Origin: Lachnospiraceae bacterium
Lineage (GTDB): Bacteria > Bacillota > Clostridia > Lachnospirales > Lachnospiraceae
Assembly: GCA_017391545.1 (NCBI GenBank)
Contig: JAFOYD010000103.1
Coordinates: 1 to 22,304 of the forward strand
Length of the DNA: 22,304 nucleotides
Direction: 5' to 3'
Shown: piece after piece, positions 1 to 6,921 of the stretch
Position numbering within the stretch: position 1 is the stretch's first letter
Layout: every line of letters starts with the position of its first letter
Made by a program: the position numbers and the translations under genes
Notes under the pieces: model-generated
The model's database searches: none
Told to the model about the DNA's origin: nothing
The model's input: only the letters and a program-made list of their open reading frames with translations

Positions 1-2
1 TC

Positions 3-665
3 GAGCTGTCCTACGCTGGTTCTTACGCTGACGCTGCTAACAAGATCTCTGCAAACCTGCTGACCAACACCGCTCCCGATGTTGCTCTGACCACCGCTGC
101 TCCCATGTTCACCGGTGACCGTGGTGACTACACCATCGAAGGCCTGATTCAGGACCCCGCTTTCGACGCTGACGGCATCTTTGACGGCGTTTGGGAATAC
201 GCAAAGTGGCAGGGCCGCGTCTGCGCACTGCCCTACGGCATCTCTGTCCCCGTCCTGTACTACAACAAGGACATCGCTGCTAAGGCTGGCCTGGACCTGG
301 AGAACAATCCTCCCAAGACTTGGGACGAGCTGTACGCAATGGCTGAGAAGTGCGTTGCTGACGGCGGCGCTGCATTTGGCTTCGACGTCAACGACGTCGC
401 ATGGCTGTTCAAGAGCATGCTGGCACAGAACGGCAACGAAATCGTTGTTGTTGACGGCGACGAAGTCGAGCCCGTTTACAACGGCGAAGGCGCTAAGGAA
501 GTTGCTGACTTCTGGCAGAAGCTGACCGCTAATGGTCTGATGCCCGTTGACCAGCACGGCAATGCTGATAAGAACTTCCAGGGCGGTCAGACCGCATTCC
601 TGGTCTCCTCCTCCGTCCGTCTGGCTCGTTGGACCGGCGTTGAAGGCATCGCTGACTTCGGCTGA
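3..665 (+). CDS. ABC transporter sugar-binding protein, internal fragment (both ends missing)
   Basis: Open from the left edge in the frame of base 3, so the N-terminus (lipoprotein signal) is outside the window. The visible protein resembles the middle of family 1 extracellular solute-binding proteins, which bind sugars outside the cell and hand them to an ABC permease: it has an early NLLTNTAPDVALTT stretch, then LPYGISVPVLYYNKD, the typical strand-turn after which comes AGLD...PPKTWDEL, and later FQGGQTAFLVSSS. Such proteins are usually 420-450 residues; about 220 are seen here. The stop at 663 is probably not its own: it falls exactly where sequence style changes and an unrelated SH3-domain frame takes over. 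Codon use is extremely biased to GCT/CTG/GGC/ATC/CCC and GC-rich, unlike everything downstream. Family call is good; substrate unknown; natural 3' end absent. Confidence 0.8.
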   Translation, partial: ELSYAGSYADAANKISANLLTNTAPDVALTTAAPMFTGDRGDYTIEGLIQDPAFDADGIFDGVWEYAKWQGRVCALPYGISVPVLYYNKDIAAKAGLDLENNPPKTWDELYAMAEKCVADGGAAFGFDVNDVAWLFKSMLAQNGNEIVVVDGDEVEPVYNGEGAKEVADFWQKLTANGLMPVDQHGNADKNFQGGQTAFLVSSSVRLARWTGVEGIADFG

Positions 666-972
666 AGCCGAAGCCAGTACAGCGTTATCCGCAGAGCAGT
701 CTGCCGAAGCTTCAGCGGAAGTATCTACCGATCAGGGTACTGATGTGGCTGAGCCCGACTACACCTATACTGCTTCACACAGCACAGGTCGTCTGTTTAT
801 CCGCAACGGTCCATCTTTGGATTACGAGATCATCAGCTTTATGCGTCCGGGAACCACAGGCGATGTCATATCGATCGGTGATGAATGGGTACTCTTAAAA
901 TATGGCGATGTTGATGGCTATGTGTTCAAGAGCTACCTGACACTGACGCCCAAAGAAGAAATCGTGCGCTGA
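661..972 (+). CDS. C-terminal part of a bacterial SH3-domain protein (5' end lost)
   Basis: The last ~103 codons before the TGA at 970 read as a low-complexity Ala/Glu/Ser linker (AEAEASTALSAEQSAEASAE) followed by a bacterial SH3 (SH3_3-like) domain from roughly YTASHSTGRLFIRNGPS to GYVFKSYLTLTP, including the usual RxGPSxxYExI and W..V...G..GYV pattern. Such domains bind cell-wall peptides in exported proteins. The frame is open upstream to about base 547, but that upstream part is only an alternative frame of the solute-binding gene, so the true N-terminus, signal peptide and any catalytic domain are missing. The gene ends in a strong terminator hairpin shared with the convergent gene. Codon use here matches the rest of the window, not the preceding 660 bases. 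Confidence 0.75.
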   Translation, partial: AEAEASTALSAEQSAEASAEVSTDQGTDVAEPDYTYTASHSTGRLFIRNGPSLDYEIISFMRPGTTGDVISIGDEWVLLKYGDVDGYVFKSYLTLTPKEEIVR

Positions 973-985
973 TAGGCGCACTCAT

Positions 986-1018
986 AAAAAATGCAAGCCG
1001 AAACGGCTTGCATTTTTT
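986..1018. terminator. Bidirectional intrinsic terminator
   Basis: A perfect 15-bp stem (AAAAAATGCAAGCCG paired with CGGCTTGCATTTTTT) with an AAA loop sits between the SH3 gene (+) and the convergent nucleoside hydrolase-like gene (-), whose TAA stop overlaps the right arm. A-tract on one side and T-tract on the other serve both strands. Confidence 0.9.
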
Positions 1019-2345
1019 ACTCCCCTAATGTCGTTTTGAACTTTTTGTATAAAACCCCGTTCAGATACTCGTTATAATTGGCACCATCCATGCCCTTTAC
1101 CAGTCTGTAGCGTTCCGGGATACCATCACTTGTCCATTTTGTTGCCCCTGTATCGCTCACATACCAGTTTCCTTCCTCCAGCGACAGATGGCAGTTTTCC
1201 AGATTCCCATGAATCTCCTGCACTGCGCACCACATGGAAAAGACATCCCATGCCACCACACCGCCGGCCTGCGAATTGGCTGCGAGGACTTTCGTCATGA
1301 TGTCCCTGCCCTTCCTGTCTTCATTCTGGTAGAACTGTCCACAAAACGTATCAAAGCTCAAATCCGAAGATAAGTACACGACTCTTGCAGGGAATCCTTT
1401 GGTTACTGCCTTAGCGGCATTGATGACCTTTTCGCCGGTCCAGTAAAAGTTAAAGCTTGGACGCCCGTTGTCGCTTCCGCCGACCACGTACAGAGTATCG
1501 ACCTTCTCCCGGATCAGTTCTGCTCCGGTCAGCGGCGAGTATTGATCCGCACCACTGTTCATCAGATTCTGGATGTTCTGCAAAAAGCCGAGTGTTATGA
1601 TATTCACTTTCCCCTCAGACTCTGCAAGCAACCTTCGGTACATCTTGACAGGCTGCTCATAATCATCTCTGTTCTTAGGCCATTCGTACATGACATCGAC
1701 ATAGTTCGTATGCACCTGCACACCGTTTCCTGATGTGTCCATTGCCACCGGAATATTGCCATATCCGTCATATTTGCACAGCGCATGAACTGCCAGCGGC
1801 GAACGCGAATAGGTAGTAGAGAGCGCGATTCCCCGCACCTCAAGCATATCCATATCCTGAAAACAGAGTGCAAGCCTGATTGCCATTGGATCATCCGCAT
1901 CAGAGGCAAAATCCGTATCAATGATGATTGCCTTTGACCGGTCTGTATTCGATTGTGATGAATTACGCTCATCATTCTCATCCTGAATCAACTGAATCTC
2001 GGGAGGCTGATAAACGTATTCATCCCCCTCCTCATAAATTTCCGGTATGAACTTGTCCGGTTTATAATAATCAACTGTACCCGCAACATATTCATAATCT
2101 CTGGAAGGCTCCGTACATTCTTCCCCAAAAATATTGTGATATGTATCACCATTGGTGTCCGGAAGCGTTGGAAACTCATTTTGTACAGTACTTTGCTCTT
2201 CACCTTCCTGTACCACAGCATAGCTTTGATCCTGTATCTCTACGTTCGCCTGCTCGCCTTGATCTGCATTCATGTATATTATGACACCAAGCGTCACTGC
2301 CAGCACTGATAAGAACAGTGCAATCAACATTTTTTCCCTCTTCAC
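1017..2345 (-). CDS. Membrane-anchored nucleoside hydrolase (IUNH superfamily)-like protein
   Basis: Signal-anchor then extracytoplasmic enzyme. I chose GTG at 2345 because GGAGG lies 5 nt before it; the frame extends to a TTG at 2381 (AGAAGG before it) and includes ATGs at 2357 and 2330, so the start is open to debate. After VKREKM comes a hydrophobic segment (LIALFLSVLAVTLGVIIYM), then a ~110-residue acidic, probably unstructured linker. The catalytic half begins with IIIDTDFASDADDPMA, the Asp-rich calcium-binding motif of inosine-uridine nucleoside hydrolases (DTDxxxDxDD), and continues with IITLGFLQNIQNL, a TLYVVGGS strand and a late VVAWDVFSMW that may supply the last metal-binding Asp. 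The family cleaves N-glycosidic bonds of nucleosides; an exported one could scavenge ribonucleosides. About 443 residues, longer than the ~310-residue soluble enzymes because of the linker. Substrate unknown. Confidence 0.75.
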   Translation of the reverse strand: MKREKMLIALFLSVLAVTLGVIIYMNADQGEQANVEIQDQSYAVVQEGEEQSTVQNEFPTLPDTNGDTYHNIFGEECTEPSRDYEYVAGTVDYYKPDKFIPEIYEEGDEYVYQPPEIQLIQDENDERNSSQSNTDRSKAIIIDTDFASDADDPMAIRLALCFQDMDMLEVRGIALSTTYSRSPLAVHALCKYDGYGNIPVAMDTSGNGVQVHTNYVDVMYEWPKNRDDYEQPVKMYRRLLAESEGKVNIITLGFLQNIQNLMNSGADQYSPLTGAELIREKVDTLYVVGGSDNGRPSFNFYWTGEKVINAAKAVTKGFPARVVYLSSDLSFDTFCGQFYQNEDRKGRDIMTKVLAANSQAGGVVAWDVFSMWCAVQEIHGNLENCHLSLEEGNWYVSDTGATKWTSDGIPERYRLVKGMDGANYNEYLNGVLYKKFKTTLGE

Positions 2346-2493
2346 AGTTTCCTCCATATCTTTTGTTTCGTAACTATTCAATACCTTCTTAGTTACTTTA
2401 TTTCTTATCTTTATTTCTTTTCTCGGGTCCCACTGTCACTGCCGATTTCGATTGATACTTATAATTTTACCATCCAGCATCCATCAAATCAAT

Positions 2494-2534
2494 AAAAATC
2501 CCTGCCCAGCCATTTCAGCCAAACAGGGATTCCT
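2494..2534 (-). terminator. Intrinsic terminator after the SCP2-like gene
   Basis: On the minus strand AATCCCTG pairs with CAGGGATT, followed by TTTTATT. It lies 10 nt past the stop of the gene at 2544, and separates it from the nucleoside hydrolase-like gene. Confidence 0.75.
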
Positions 2535-2543
2535 TTCAAAATA

Positions 2544-2882
2544 TTACCAGAAAATATCTCTCTTAAATACAATTTTATGCAGTTTCTTGAGCTTCTCGAT
2601 ATTTCCGTATTCCTTGATCAGTCCTTTTTCCAGGACTTCCTCAAGCGTCATTGTTCCATCAGACAGGCCAATCACTGCTTCCGAGGAGATCTCGACCAAA
2701 GCGTCTTTATCATAATAATCATATGGTTCCACGCAGACATTTCTGTCAGCTACTTCAATATAGAAAATGCCGGCACCTTCGCCCTTGATGTTGAACTGAA
2801 TGGCAATATGCTCAAAAATAGCTCTTGCATCCGCATTCTCATAATCATTTCGAACTTTTTCTACGATTTCTTCATACGTCAT
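2544..2882 (-). CDS. SCP2 sterol-carrier-domain-like small protein
   Basis: 112 residues from ATG 2882, preceded by AGGAGG at 8 nt; the GTG at 2891 overlaps that ribosome site and is unlikely. The protein begins MTYEEIVEKVRNDYENAD and shows the small alpha/beta pattern of SCP2-like proteins: an N-terminal helix, strands AIQFNIKGEGAGIFYIEVADRNVCVEPYDYYD, then DALVEISSEAVIGLSDGTMTLEEVLEKGLIKEYGN, the region that in SCP2 domains forms a hydrophobic ligand pocket. No signal peptide or membrane segment, so cytoplasmic. It has its own promoter and terminator, so is probably monocistronic. The SCP2 assignment rests on pattern only; the ligand is unknown. Confidence 0.65.
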   Translation of the reverse strand: MTYEEIVEKVRNDYENADARAIFEHIAIQFNIKGEGAGIFYIEVADRNVCVEPYDYYDKDALVEISSEAVIGLSDGTMTLEEVLEKGLIKEYGNIEKLKKLHKIVFKRDIFW

Positions 2883-2906
2883 ACCAAACACCTCCTATAT
2901 ACCTTA

Positions 2907-2935
2907 AGCATAACCCAATCTGTATACAATGTCAA
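2907..2935 (-). promoter_or_regulatory. Sigma-A promoter of the SCP2-like gene
   Basis: On the minus strand, TTGACA (2930-2935), a 17-nt spacer and TATGCT (2907-2912); the predicted transcript starts near 2900, a few bases before the ribosome site. Confidence 0.75.
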
Positions 2936-2946
2936 ATATCCTTTCC

Positions 2947-2968
2947 AAAAAAAGACAGAAGGTCTTTT
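2947..2968 (-). terminator. Intrinsic terminator after the 2989-3369 gene
   Basis: AAAAGAC, a 5-nt loop and GTCTTTTTTT on the minus strand, directly after the stop at 2989. The stem is short, but the U-tract is good. Confidence 0.55.
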
Positions 2969-2988
2969 GCTCCCCCCTGTCCTCATTT

Positions 2989-3369
2989 TTACATATACAT
3001 GCTGCTGTTGAGCTTATCTCGCAGTCCATTCTGGAATCCCATCACACCGATGGTATCCTTCAGATATGACGCATAGGAATCCTGTCCGTTCTCCTGTGAA
3101 TCATTCTCCTGTGAAAGCATGCTCTCCTGAATACTCAGCATCTCGGCAAAATCACCAGTCGCCGTACTTTTGGGAGCCTCAAGCGAGCCATAATCTTTGA
3201 CATACAGATCATCCTGCTGATCCTCAGAGGCGATCACAAGCGGCTTTCCTGACTGCCTGCTATTGTACTCTACACGCTGTACCGGATTCATACTATAGGG
3301 ATTGCCATGTATGGAAGAAATTCTGTAATTACCGAACCCTGAAAAGCCTGTAATTCCTGAAATACCCAT
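2989..3369 (-). CDS. Unknown protein, 126 residues
   Basis: Start is ATG 3369, with GGAGG 6 nt upstream; a further in-frame ATG at 3387 has no ribosome site. The N-terminus is Gly/Ile/Phe-rich (MGISGITGFSGFGNYRISS), followed by a polar region with HGNPYSMNPVQRVEY and KPLVIASEDQQDDLYVKDYGS, and an acidic Ser/Gln/Asn-rich tail ending DKLNSSMYM. No signal peptide, membrane segment or recognised domain. The Gly/Ser/Asn-rich start without hydrophobic core resembles small proteins exported by non-Sec routes or structural assembly factors, but this is only an impression. It has its own consensus promoter. I do not recognise the family. Confidence 0.7.
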   Translation of the reverse strand: MGISGITGFSGFGNYRISSIHGNPYSMNPVQRVEYNSRQSGKPLVIASEDQQDDLYVKDYGSLEAPKSTATGDFAEMLSIQESMLSQENDSQENGQDSYASYLKDTIGVMGFQNGLRDKLNSSMYM

Positions 3370-3398
3370 AGAATACCTCCTTTCCACTTATCCCTCAC

Positions 3399-3427
3399 AT
3401 TATAAACCTATTGTCAGATTATTTCAA
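3399..3427 (-). promoter_or_regulatory. Sigma-A promoter of the 2989-3369 gene
   Basis: Minus strand: TTGAAA (3422-3427), 17-nt spacer, perfect TATAAT (3399-3404). Transcript would start about 20 nt before the ribosome site. Confidence 0.8.
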
Positions 3428-3446
3428 TAGATTACTGTTATCTTTT

Positions 3447-4103
3447 TTATTTTGTATCTTTGGTTTCTTCTTTCTGGCTCTCACCTGTCTTGATCTCATC
3501 GATCAGCTTCTGTATCATCATTTTTTTCATATATACATCAAAGCTCAGAAAGCAGATAAAAGAAAACAGTTTTAGAAAATCTTTGTTTTCTTCGGGCGCA
3601 TCCTCAAAGGTTCCCATTGCCTGCTCATACTCTTCCTTCACATGCTGCTTCAATGCATCGATCTGGTCATACCCGACACTGAATACTTCTTCATAAATCG
3701 ACTGTATGTTAAAGTCATCCTCCGTATGGAAGAACTTTTCCGTGACGGGTCCTAACAGTGCTTGTATATCACTGATTGAGAGAATTTCCTTATAATAATA
3801 GATAAAGATCAATACAAGCATATGCTCCTTGGTATATTTCTTTTTGACAGGCGGCGGAAGAAGATCGTTTTTCGCATAATTATTGATCATCGTCTTTGTC
3901 ATGACCTTGTCTTCCCCGGGATGTCTTGAGCTCCTACGAAGATTTTTGTCCATAAACGTTGTGACCTGATCCATATACAGGTCAATATTTGGTATATCCT
4001 CAAGCTTCACATAATGGATCCTGTCAAAACGCTCCATGATGCTGTTTAATAGTTCCTTCGTGTCTATCTGCATATGACCTACCATGCCTTTCATATCTTT
4101 CAT
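3447..4103 (-). CDS. DUF1836 protein, MerR-like putative regulator
   Basis: The diagnostic part is IDLYMDQVTTFMDKNL ... MTKTMINNYAKNDLLPPP, then KKKYTKEHMLVLIFIYYYK and LSISDIQALLGPV, which is the DUF1836 signature: a MerR-like winged helix where a target-recognition helix (TKTMINNYAKNDLLPPP) precedes the KxYTKEH helix. Proteins of this group are thought to bind DNA; the regulated genes are unknown. The frame is open to 4184, but the TTG there is the -35 box and the next ATG lies in the -10 box of the gene's own promoter, so the first credible start is ATG 4103 (AGAAG 5 nt before); ATG 4073 is another option. The C-terminal third is acidic with a hydrophobic LFSFICFLSFDVYMKK helix. Divergent from the yerC-like gene. 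Confidence 0.75.
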   Translation of the reverse strand: MKDMKGMVGHMQIDTKELLNSIMERFDRIHYVKLEDIPNIDLYMDQVTTFMDKNLRRSSRHPGEDKVMTKTMINNYAKNDLLPPPVKKKYTKEHMLVLIFIYYYKEILSISDIQALLGPVTEKFFHTEDDFNIQSIYEEVFSVGYDQIDALKQHVKEEYEQAMGTFEDAPEENKDFLKLFSFICFLSFDVYMKKMMIQKLIDEIKTGESQKEETKDTK

Positions 4104-4155
4104 ATCATCTTCTATGTCATAATGATACCTACGGATTGCTCCGTACTTCGGTATC

Positions 4156-4184
4156 ATTATATAGTATTCAATACTACTTATCAA
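4156..4184 (-). promoter_or_regulatory. Sigma-A promoter of the DUF1836 gene
   Basis: Minus strand: TTGATA (4179-4184), 17-nt spacer, TATAAT (4156-4161). The transcript leader then holds a small ACGGA-GCAA-TCCGT hairpin. This promoter excludes the upstream TTG and first ATG as translation starts. Confidence 0.8.
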
Positions 4185-4288
4185 GACTTAGCAGTTGATA
4201 TTGTGGATTTTTCATAACAATTATTGGCGTTCGGACGGTTATCCTTCGTCCGTCTTTCAATGTGAAAACTGAACGTAACATTCTTACA

Positions 4289-4317
4289 TTTACAATATCC
4301 TCCAAATATGTTACAAT
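4289..4317 (+). promoter_or_regulatory. Promoter of the yerC-like gene
   Basis: TTTACA (4289-4294), 17-nt spacer, TACAAT (4312-4317) with an extended -10 TG at 4309-4310. Transcription would start around 4324, next to the palindrome at 4326. Confidence 0.65.
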
Positions 4318-4325
4318 ATTTAAAA

Positions 4326-4397
4326 CTGTAAAATTTTACAGCACTAAAGCAATAACGCAATACAGTCTGTAACTACTCTGTACTCCCGTCGTTACAG
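4326..4397. promoter_or_regulatory. Candidate operator: palindrome plus TACAG/CTGTA half-sites
   Basis: A perfect 16-bp palindrome, CTGTAAAATTTTACAG (4326-4341), starts about two bases after the predicted transcription start. A second dyad TACAG-T-CTGTA lies at 4361-4371, with single half-sites at 4378-4382 (CTGTA) and 4393-4397 (TACAG). All fall between promoter and ATG, where a repressor would block elongation. Autoregulation by the encoded TrpR-like protein is inferred. Confidence 0.5.
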
Positions 4398-4415
4398 ATT
4401 CATGGAGGAATACTT

Positions 4416-4724
4416 ATGAATAAGAAAATAAAAACCGAAGCAGTTGACCATCTCATCGATGCACTCCTATGCCTCAAAACAAGAGAGGAAAGCTACAATT
4501 TCCTTGAAGATCTGTGTACTGTCAACGAACTTCTTTCTCTTTCACAGCGCTTTGAAGTTGCCACGATGCTGCGCGATCACAAGACATATCTGGAGATTGC
4601 AGAAAAAACAGGTGCCTCAACGGCTACGATCAGCCGCGTAAACCGTTCCCTGAACTATGGCAGTGACGGCTATGAACTGATCTTTGAACGGCTTGCAAAT
4701 AGCAGTGATTTAAAAAATGAGTAG
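4416..4724 (+). CDS. yerC: YerC/YecD-family TrpR-like DNA-binding regulator
   Basis: 102 residues, start ATG 4416 with GGAGG 7 nt upstream. The family (TIGR02531-type, TrpR superfamily) is short and all-helical: ALLCLKTREESYNFLEDLCTVNELLSLSQRFEVATML packs the dimer core, and TYLEIAEKTGASTATISRVNR (about residues 57-77) is the helix-turn-helix, followed by the conserved LNYGSDGY. In the Trp repressor superfamily such proteins act as dimers on palindromes; the YerC ligand, if any, is not established. The leader carries a dense set of TACAG/CTGTA half-sites that could be its own operator. Convergent with the LytM gene and sharing one terminator with it. Length and motifs are complete. Confidence 0.9.
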   Translation: MNKKIKTEAVDHLIDALLCLKTREESYNFLEDLCTVNELLSLSQRFEVATMLRDHKTYLEIAEKTGASTATISRVNRSLNYGSDGYELIFERLANSSDLKNE

Positions 4725-4759
4725 GCAGCTCCACAAGTGAGTTTGCCTACTCATTTTTT
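4712..4759. terminator. Bidirectional intrinsic terminator
   Basis: AAAAAATGAGTAGGCA pairs perfectly with TGCCTACTCATTTTTT around a 16-nt loop. It overlaps the 3' end of the yerC-like gene and the stop of the convergent LytM gene. Confidence 0.9.
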
Positions 4760-5525
4760 ATCCATAGATTTCCATAAGTCCAAGAGGATCGATATAGGAA
4801 TCATTTTCGATGATCTGATATCCAAGCTCCTCATGGCCTCTTCCAATCTGGTAAAGTTCTGTATCGCTCGTCACTTCGTCGCCTTCTTTTACCTTTGGCT
4901 CAGAGCCATTCCGATACACAGAAAAATAACCATTGCCATGATCAATCATAATGATATATCCTGATGTCGCATCACCTGCGATCGAAGAAACCTTTCCATT
5001 TGCCGTAGCAATCACACTCGTTCCCTGTGATGCCTGGAATAGTGCAATGGGATTTCCTTCGAGCGTTGTTTCTTCCTCATTATACGATGCTGTTCCTTTT
5101 AGCGGAAAGCCTGTAGGAATATAGCTCTTGACAATTTCTGCCTCACGCTCCTCCTCTTTCTGTACCTTATCATTTACCGTATCGCTCAGAATCGCGACCT
5201 TTTCGAGAAGCACTTCGTTTTCCGTCGTCAGCTCGGTATTTTGCTGTGTAAGCGTATCCACCTGCGTCTTTAATGTCAAAGTATTATTGTTTGCGTTGTT
5301 CAATTCGCTTGTGACGATGACACAATACGCCAATGACGCTATGATCAGAAATGCTGCTGCTATACAAAAAAGGATAATCACATCAAGTTTCATCGTAAAA
5401 TGCTTTACCGCTTTCGAATCCTGGTCTGGTACCAAAAGTACATTGTATTTGACCCTTTCACTCTGATCAATTATCTCCCGGATTCTGTCTTTCATTCTCT
5501 TTACGATTCCTTCCTTATTTTCCAA
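4758..5525 (-). CDS. Membrane-bound LytM/M23-fold protein lacking the zinc ligands
   Basis: About 255 residues from TTG 5525 (GGAGG 9 nt before); ATG 5495 is the alternative start. Order: charged cytoplasmic N-terminus, one membrane segment (about 47-71, LDVIILFCIAAAFLIIASLAYCVIV), a coiled coil (75-130, rich in Leu/Thr/Gln/Glu), then a LytM domain (155-250) recognised by GTSVIATANGKVSSIAG, GYIIMIDHGNGYFSVY, VKEGDEV and IDPLGLM. Active M23 peptidases need an HxxxD and an HxH pair; here the first is replaced (EGNPIALFQAS) and the second reads LGYQII instead of LHFEI. It is therefore probably a non-catalytic scaffold or activator at the cell surface, in the manner of EnvC- or SpoIIQ-like proteins. 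No partner gene is adjacent. Confidence 0.8.
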   Translation of the reverse strand: MENKEGIVKRMKDRIREIIDQSERVKYNVLLVPDQDSKAVKHFTMKLDVIILFCIAAAFLIIASLAYCVIVTSELNNANNNTLTLKTQVDTLTQQNTELTTENEVLLEKVAILSDTVNDKVQKEEEREAEIVKSYIPTGFPLKGTASYNEEETTLEGNPIALFQASQGTSVIATANGKVSSIAGDATSGYIIMIDHGNGYFSVYRNGSEPKVKEGDEVTSDTELYQIGRGHEELGYQIIENDSYIDPLGLMEIYG

Positions 5526-5671
5526 AAAGATACACCTCCATACCACAATTTACCATGAAATTAATACCATTCTACCACAAGATATACAAAATGAACACTT
5601 TTTTTTATTTATCATCCCAGTGATTATTTCTAAAGAAGTCTGAAAAATCCAAAAAACGTTGACATAATGTA

Positions 5672-5700
5672 TTTACTTTTTTGAATTCTTATGATATTCT
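5672..5700 (+). promoter_or_regulatory. Putative promoter of the cold-shock gene
   Basis: TTTACT (5672-5677), 17-nt spacer, TATTCT (5695-5700) with extended -10 TG at 5692-5693. This would leave a ~63-nt leader before the ATG at 5770. Confidence 0.45.
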
Positions 5701-5769
5701 ATAGATGTTGTAGGGAGTATCGTGAGTTTTTGCGCCTATAATATTTAATATATTTTGGAGGTATCTAAC

Positions 5770-5970
5770 ATGAACAAAGGTACAGTAAAATGGTTCAACA
5801 ATCAGAAGGGTTACGGCTTCATCTCTGACGAAGCAGGAAATGATGTATTCGTACATTACTCAGGACTCTTAATGGAAGGCTTCAAGTCATTAGACGAGGG
5901 TGCTAACGTAGAGTTCGAAATCGTAAATGGCGAAAAGGGACCTCAGGCAGTTAATGTAACCAAATTATAA
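5770..5970 (+). CDS. cspA: Cold-shock protein (CspA family)
   Basis: 66 residues, the normal family length, from ATG 5770 with GGAGG 8 nt upstream. It is a single OB fold with both RNA-binding motifs: RNP1 as KGYGFI and RNP2 as VFVHY, starting MNKGTVKWFNNQ and ending GPQAVNVTKL. Csp proteins bind single-stranded RNA and DNA and melt RNA secondary structure in the cytoplasm. The loop after RNP2 reads SGLLMEGFKSLDEG rather than the common SAIQ/GFKTL type, a small departure. Monocistronic, closed by a strong terminator. Confidence 0.95.
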   Translation: MNKGTVKWFNNQKGYGFISDEAGNDVFVHYSGLLMEGFKSLDEGANVEFEIVNGEKGPQAVNVTKL

Positions 5971-6082
5971 GATTCCTTATAGCTCAATTAATCTGGTTTT
6001 CGATGTGCCTTTCTAATATCATATAAATGTTGTATTTGAAATCAGCTATTGTTTTACGGGATTAAGTTTACTATGGGAAACC

Positions 6083-6118
6083 AAAACGCTTCGTGAATTT
6101 TCATTCACGAAGCGTTTT
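6083..6118. terminator. Bidirectional terminator between cspA and hisA
   Basis: AAAACGCTTCGTGAA pairs perfectly with TTCACGAAGCGTTTT around a TTTTCA loop; T-tract on the plus side, A-tract on the minus side, 1 nt before the hisA stop codon. Confidence 0.9.
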
Positions 6119-6119
6119 T

Positions 6120-6905
6120 TTAATTAATTCTATTAAGAATCTCCTGAAATGCCAGATTACCGCCAAAAAGGTCAAGTGCACTTCCGATCGTCACATGAAT
6201 CCTGCCTTTTCCAAGTTCTTTGAGCAAATCAATATCCTCATAGCAATGTACACCACCGGCATAAGTGACAGGAATCTTTCCCGGTCTGCCACACCACTTT
6301 CCGAGCTGCTCTACCAGTGTTCTTTCAATGCCCTGGCTTTTTCCCTCCACATCAACAGCATGGATGAGAAATTCATCACAGTATTCCATCAGCATGTCAA
6401 GTGTCTCATCACAGACAACTTCATCCGTAAATTTCTGCCAACGGTCTGTGACGATATAGTACCTGCCATCCTTCATGCGACAGCTAAGGTCAAGCACCAG
6501 ATGTTCCTTACCCACAGCATCATACATCTCTTTCAAATGCTCCATGTTGATGTGTCCATCCTGAAACACATAAGAAGTCACGATCACATGAGACGCACCT
6601 GCCTTAAGATACTCCATGGCATTGGCAGCATTCACTCCGCCACCGATCTGCAGACCGCCCGGATACGCTGCAAGCGCTTTGAGTGCCTGGGCCTTTGTTG
6701 CCTCATAATAATCACTGGAAGCGGGATTGAGCAGGATAATATGTCCTCCCTTAATCCCATTTTCCCTGTAAAGCGCTGCATAGTAATCCGCACCCTTTGC
6801 GGCTACGAAATTTTCCTTTGCCTGATCATTTTGATCCACAAGGGAACTTCCGACAATCTGTTTTACCTGTCCGTTGTGTATATCAATACATGGTCTGAAT
6901 TCCAT
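6120..6905 (-). CDS. hisA: ProFAR isomerase HisA, eukaryotic/HIS6 type
   Basis: 261 residues, ATG 6905 with GGAGG 5 nt upstream. It catalyses the Amadori isomerisation of ProFAR to PRFAR, the fourth step of histidine synthesis. The half-barrel marks are present: FRPCIDIHNGQVKQIVG with Asp8 as likely general base, GLQIGGGVN (85-92) binding one phosphate, HAVDVEGKSQGI (182-193) with Asp185 as likely general acid, TYAGGVH (214-220), and GSALDLFGG (241-249) for the second phosphate. The wording of these motifs (RPCIDIHNGQVKQIVG, HAVDVEGK) is that of fungal and plant HIS6 rather than the usual bacterial HisA (IPAIDL..G..VRL, TDISRDG). It sits 16 nt after dapB with no terminator between, so it is the last gene of the lysine-riboswitch operon. 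No other his gene is visible. Confidence 0.9.
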   Translation of the reverse strand: MEFRPCIDIHNGQVKQIVGSSLVDQNDQAKENFVAAKGADYYAALYRENGIKGGHIILLNPASSDYYEATKAQALKALAAYPGGLQIGGGVNAANAMEYLKAGASHVIVTSYVFQDGHINMEHLKEMYDAVGKEHLVLDLSCRMKDGRYYIVTDRWQKFTDEVVCDETLDMLMEYCDEFLIHAVDVEGKSQGIERTLVEQLGKWCGRPGKIPVTYAGGVHCYEDIDLLKELGKGRIHVTIGSALDLFGGNLAFQEILNRIN

Positions 6906-6921
6906 TGAAGCCTCCGCAATT

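Noticed and set aside
547..660. N-terminal part of the SH3 frame starting at 547
   Set aside because: This stretch is the third frame of the solute-binding gene and shows no signal peptide or domain; the SH3 protein is real only from the join onward.
4229..4258. CGGACG...CGTCCG hairpin in the yerC/DUF1836 intergenic region as a terminator
   Set aside because: Weak T-run and no gene ending there on the plus strand; role unclear.
5659..5664. TTGACA as the -35 box of the cold-shock gene
   Set aside because: No -10 hexamer at 16-18 bases; the nearest TATGAT is 25 bases away. The TTTACT/TATTCT pair fits better.
6093..6908. 271-codon plus-strand ORF opposite hisA
   Set aside because: Antisense shadow of hisA; no family features, and it starts inside the cspA/hisA terminator.
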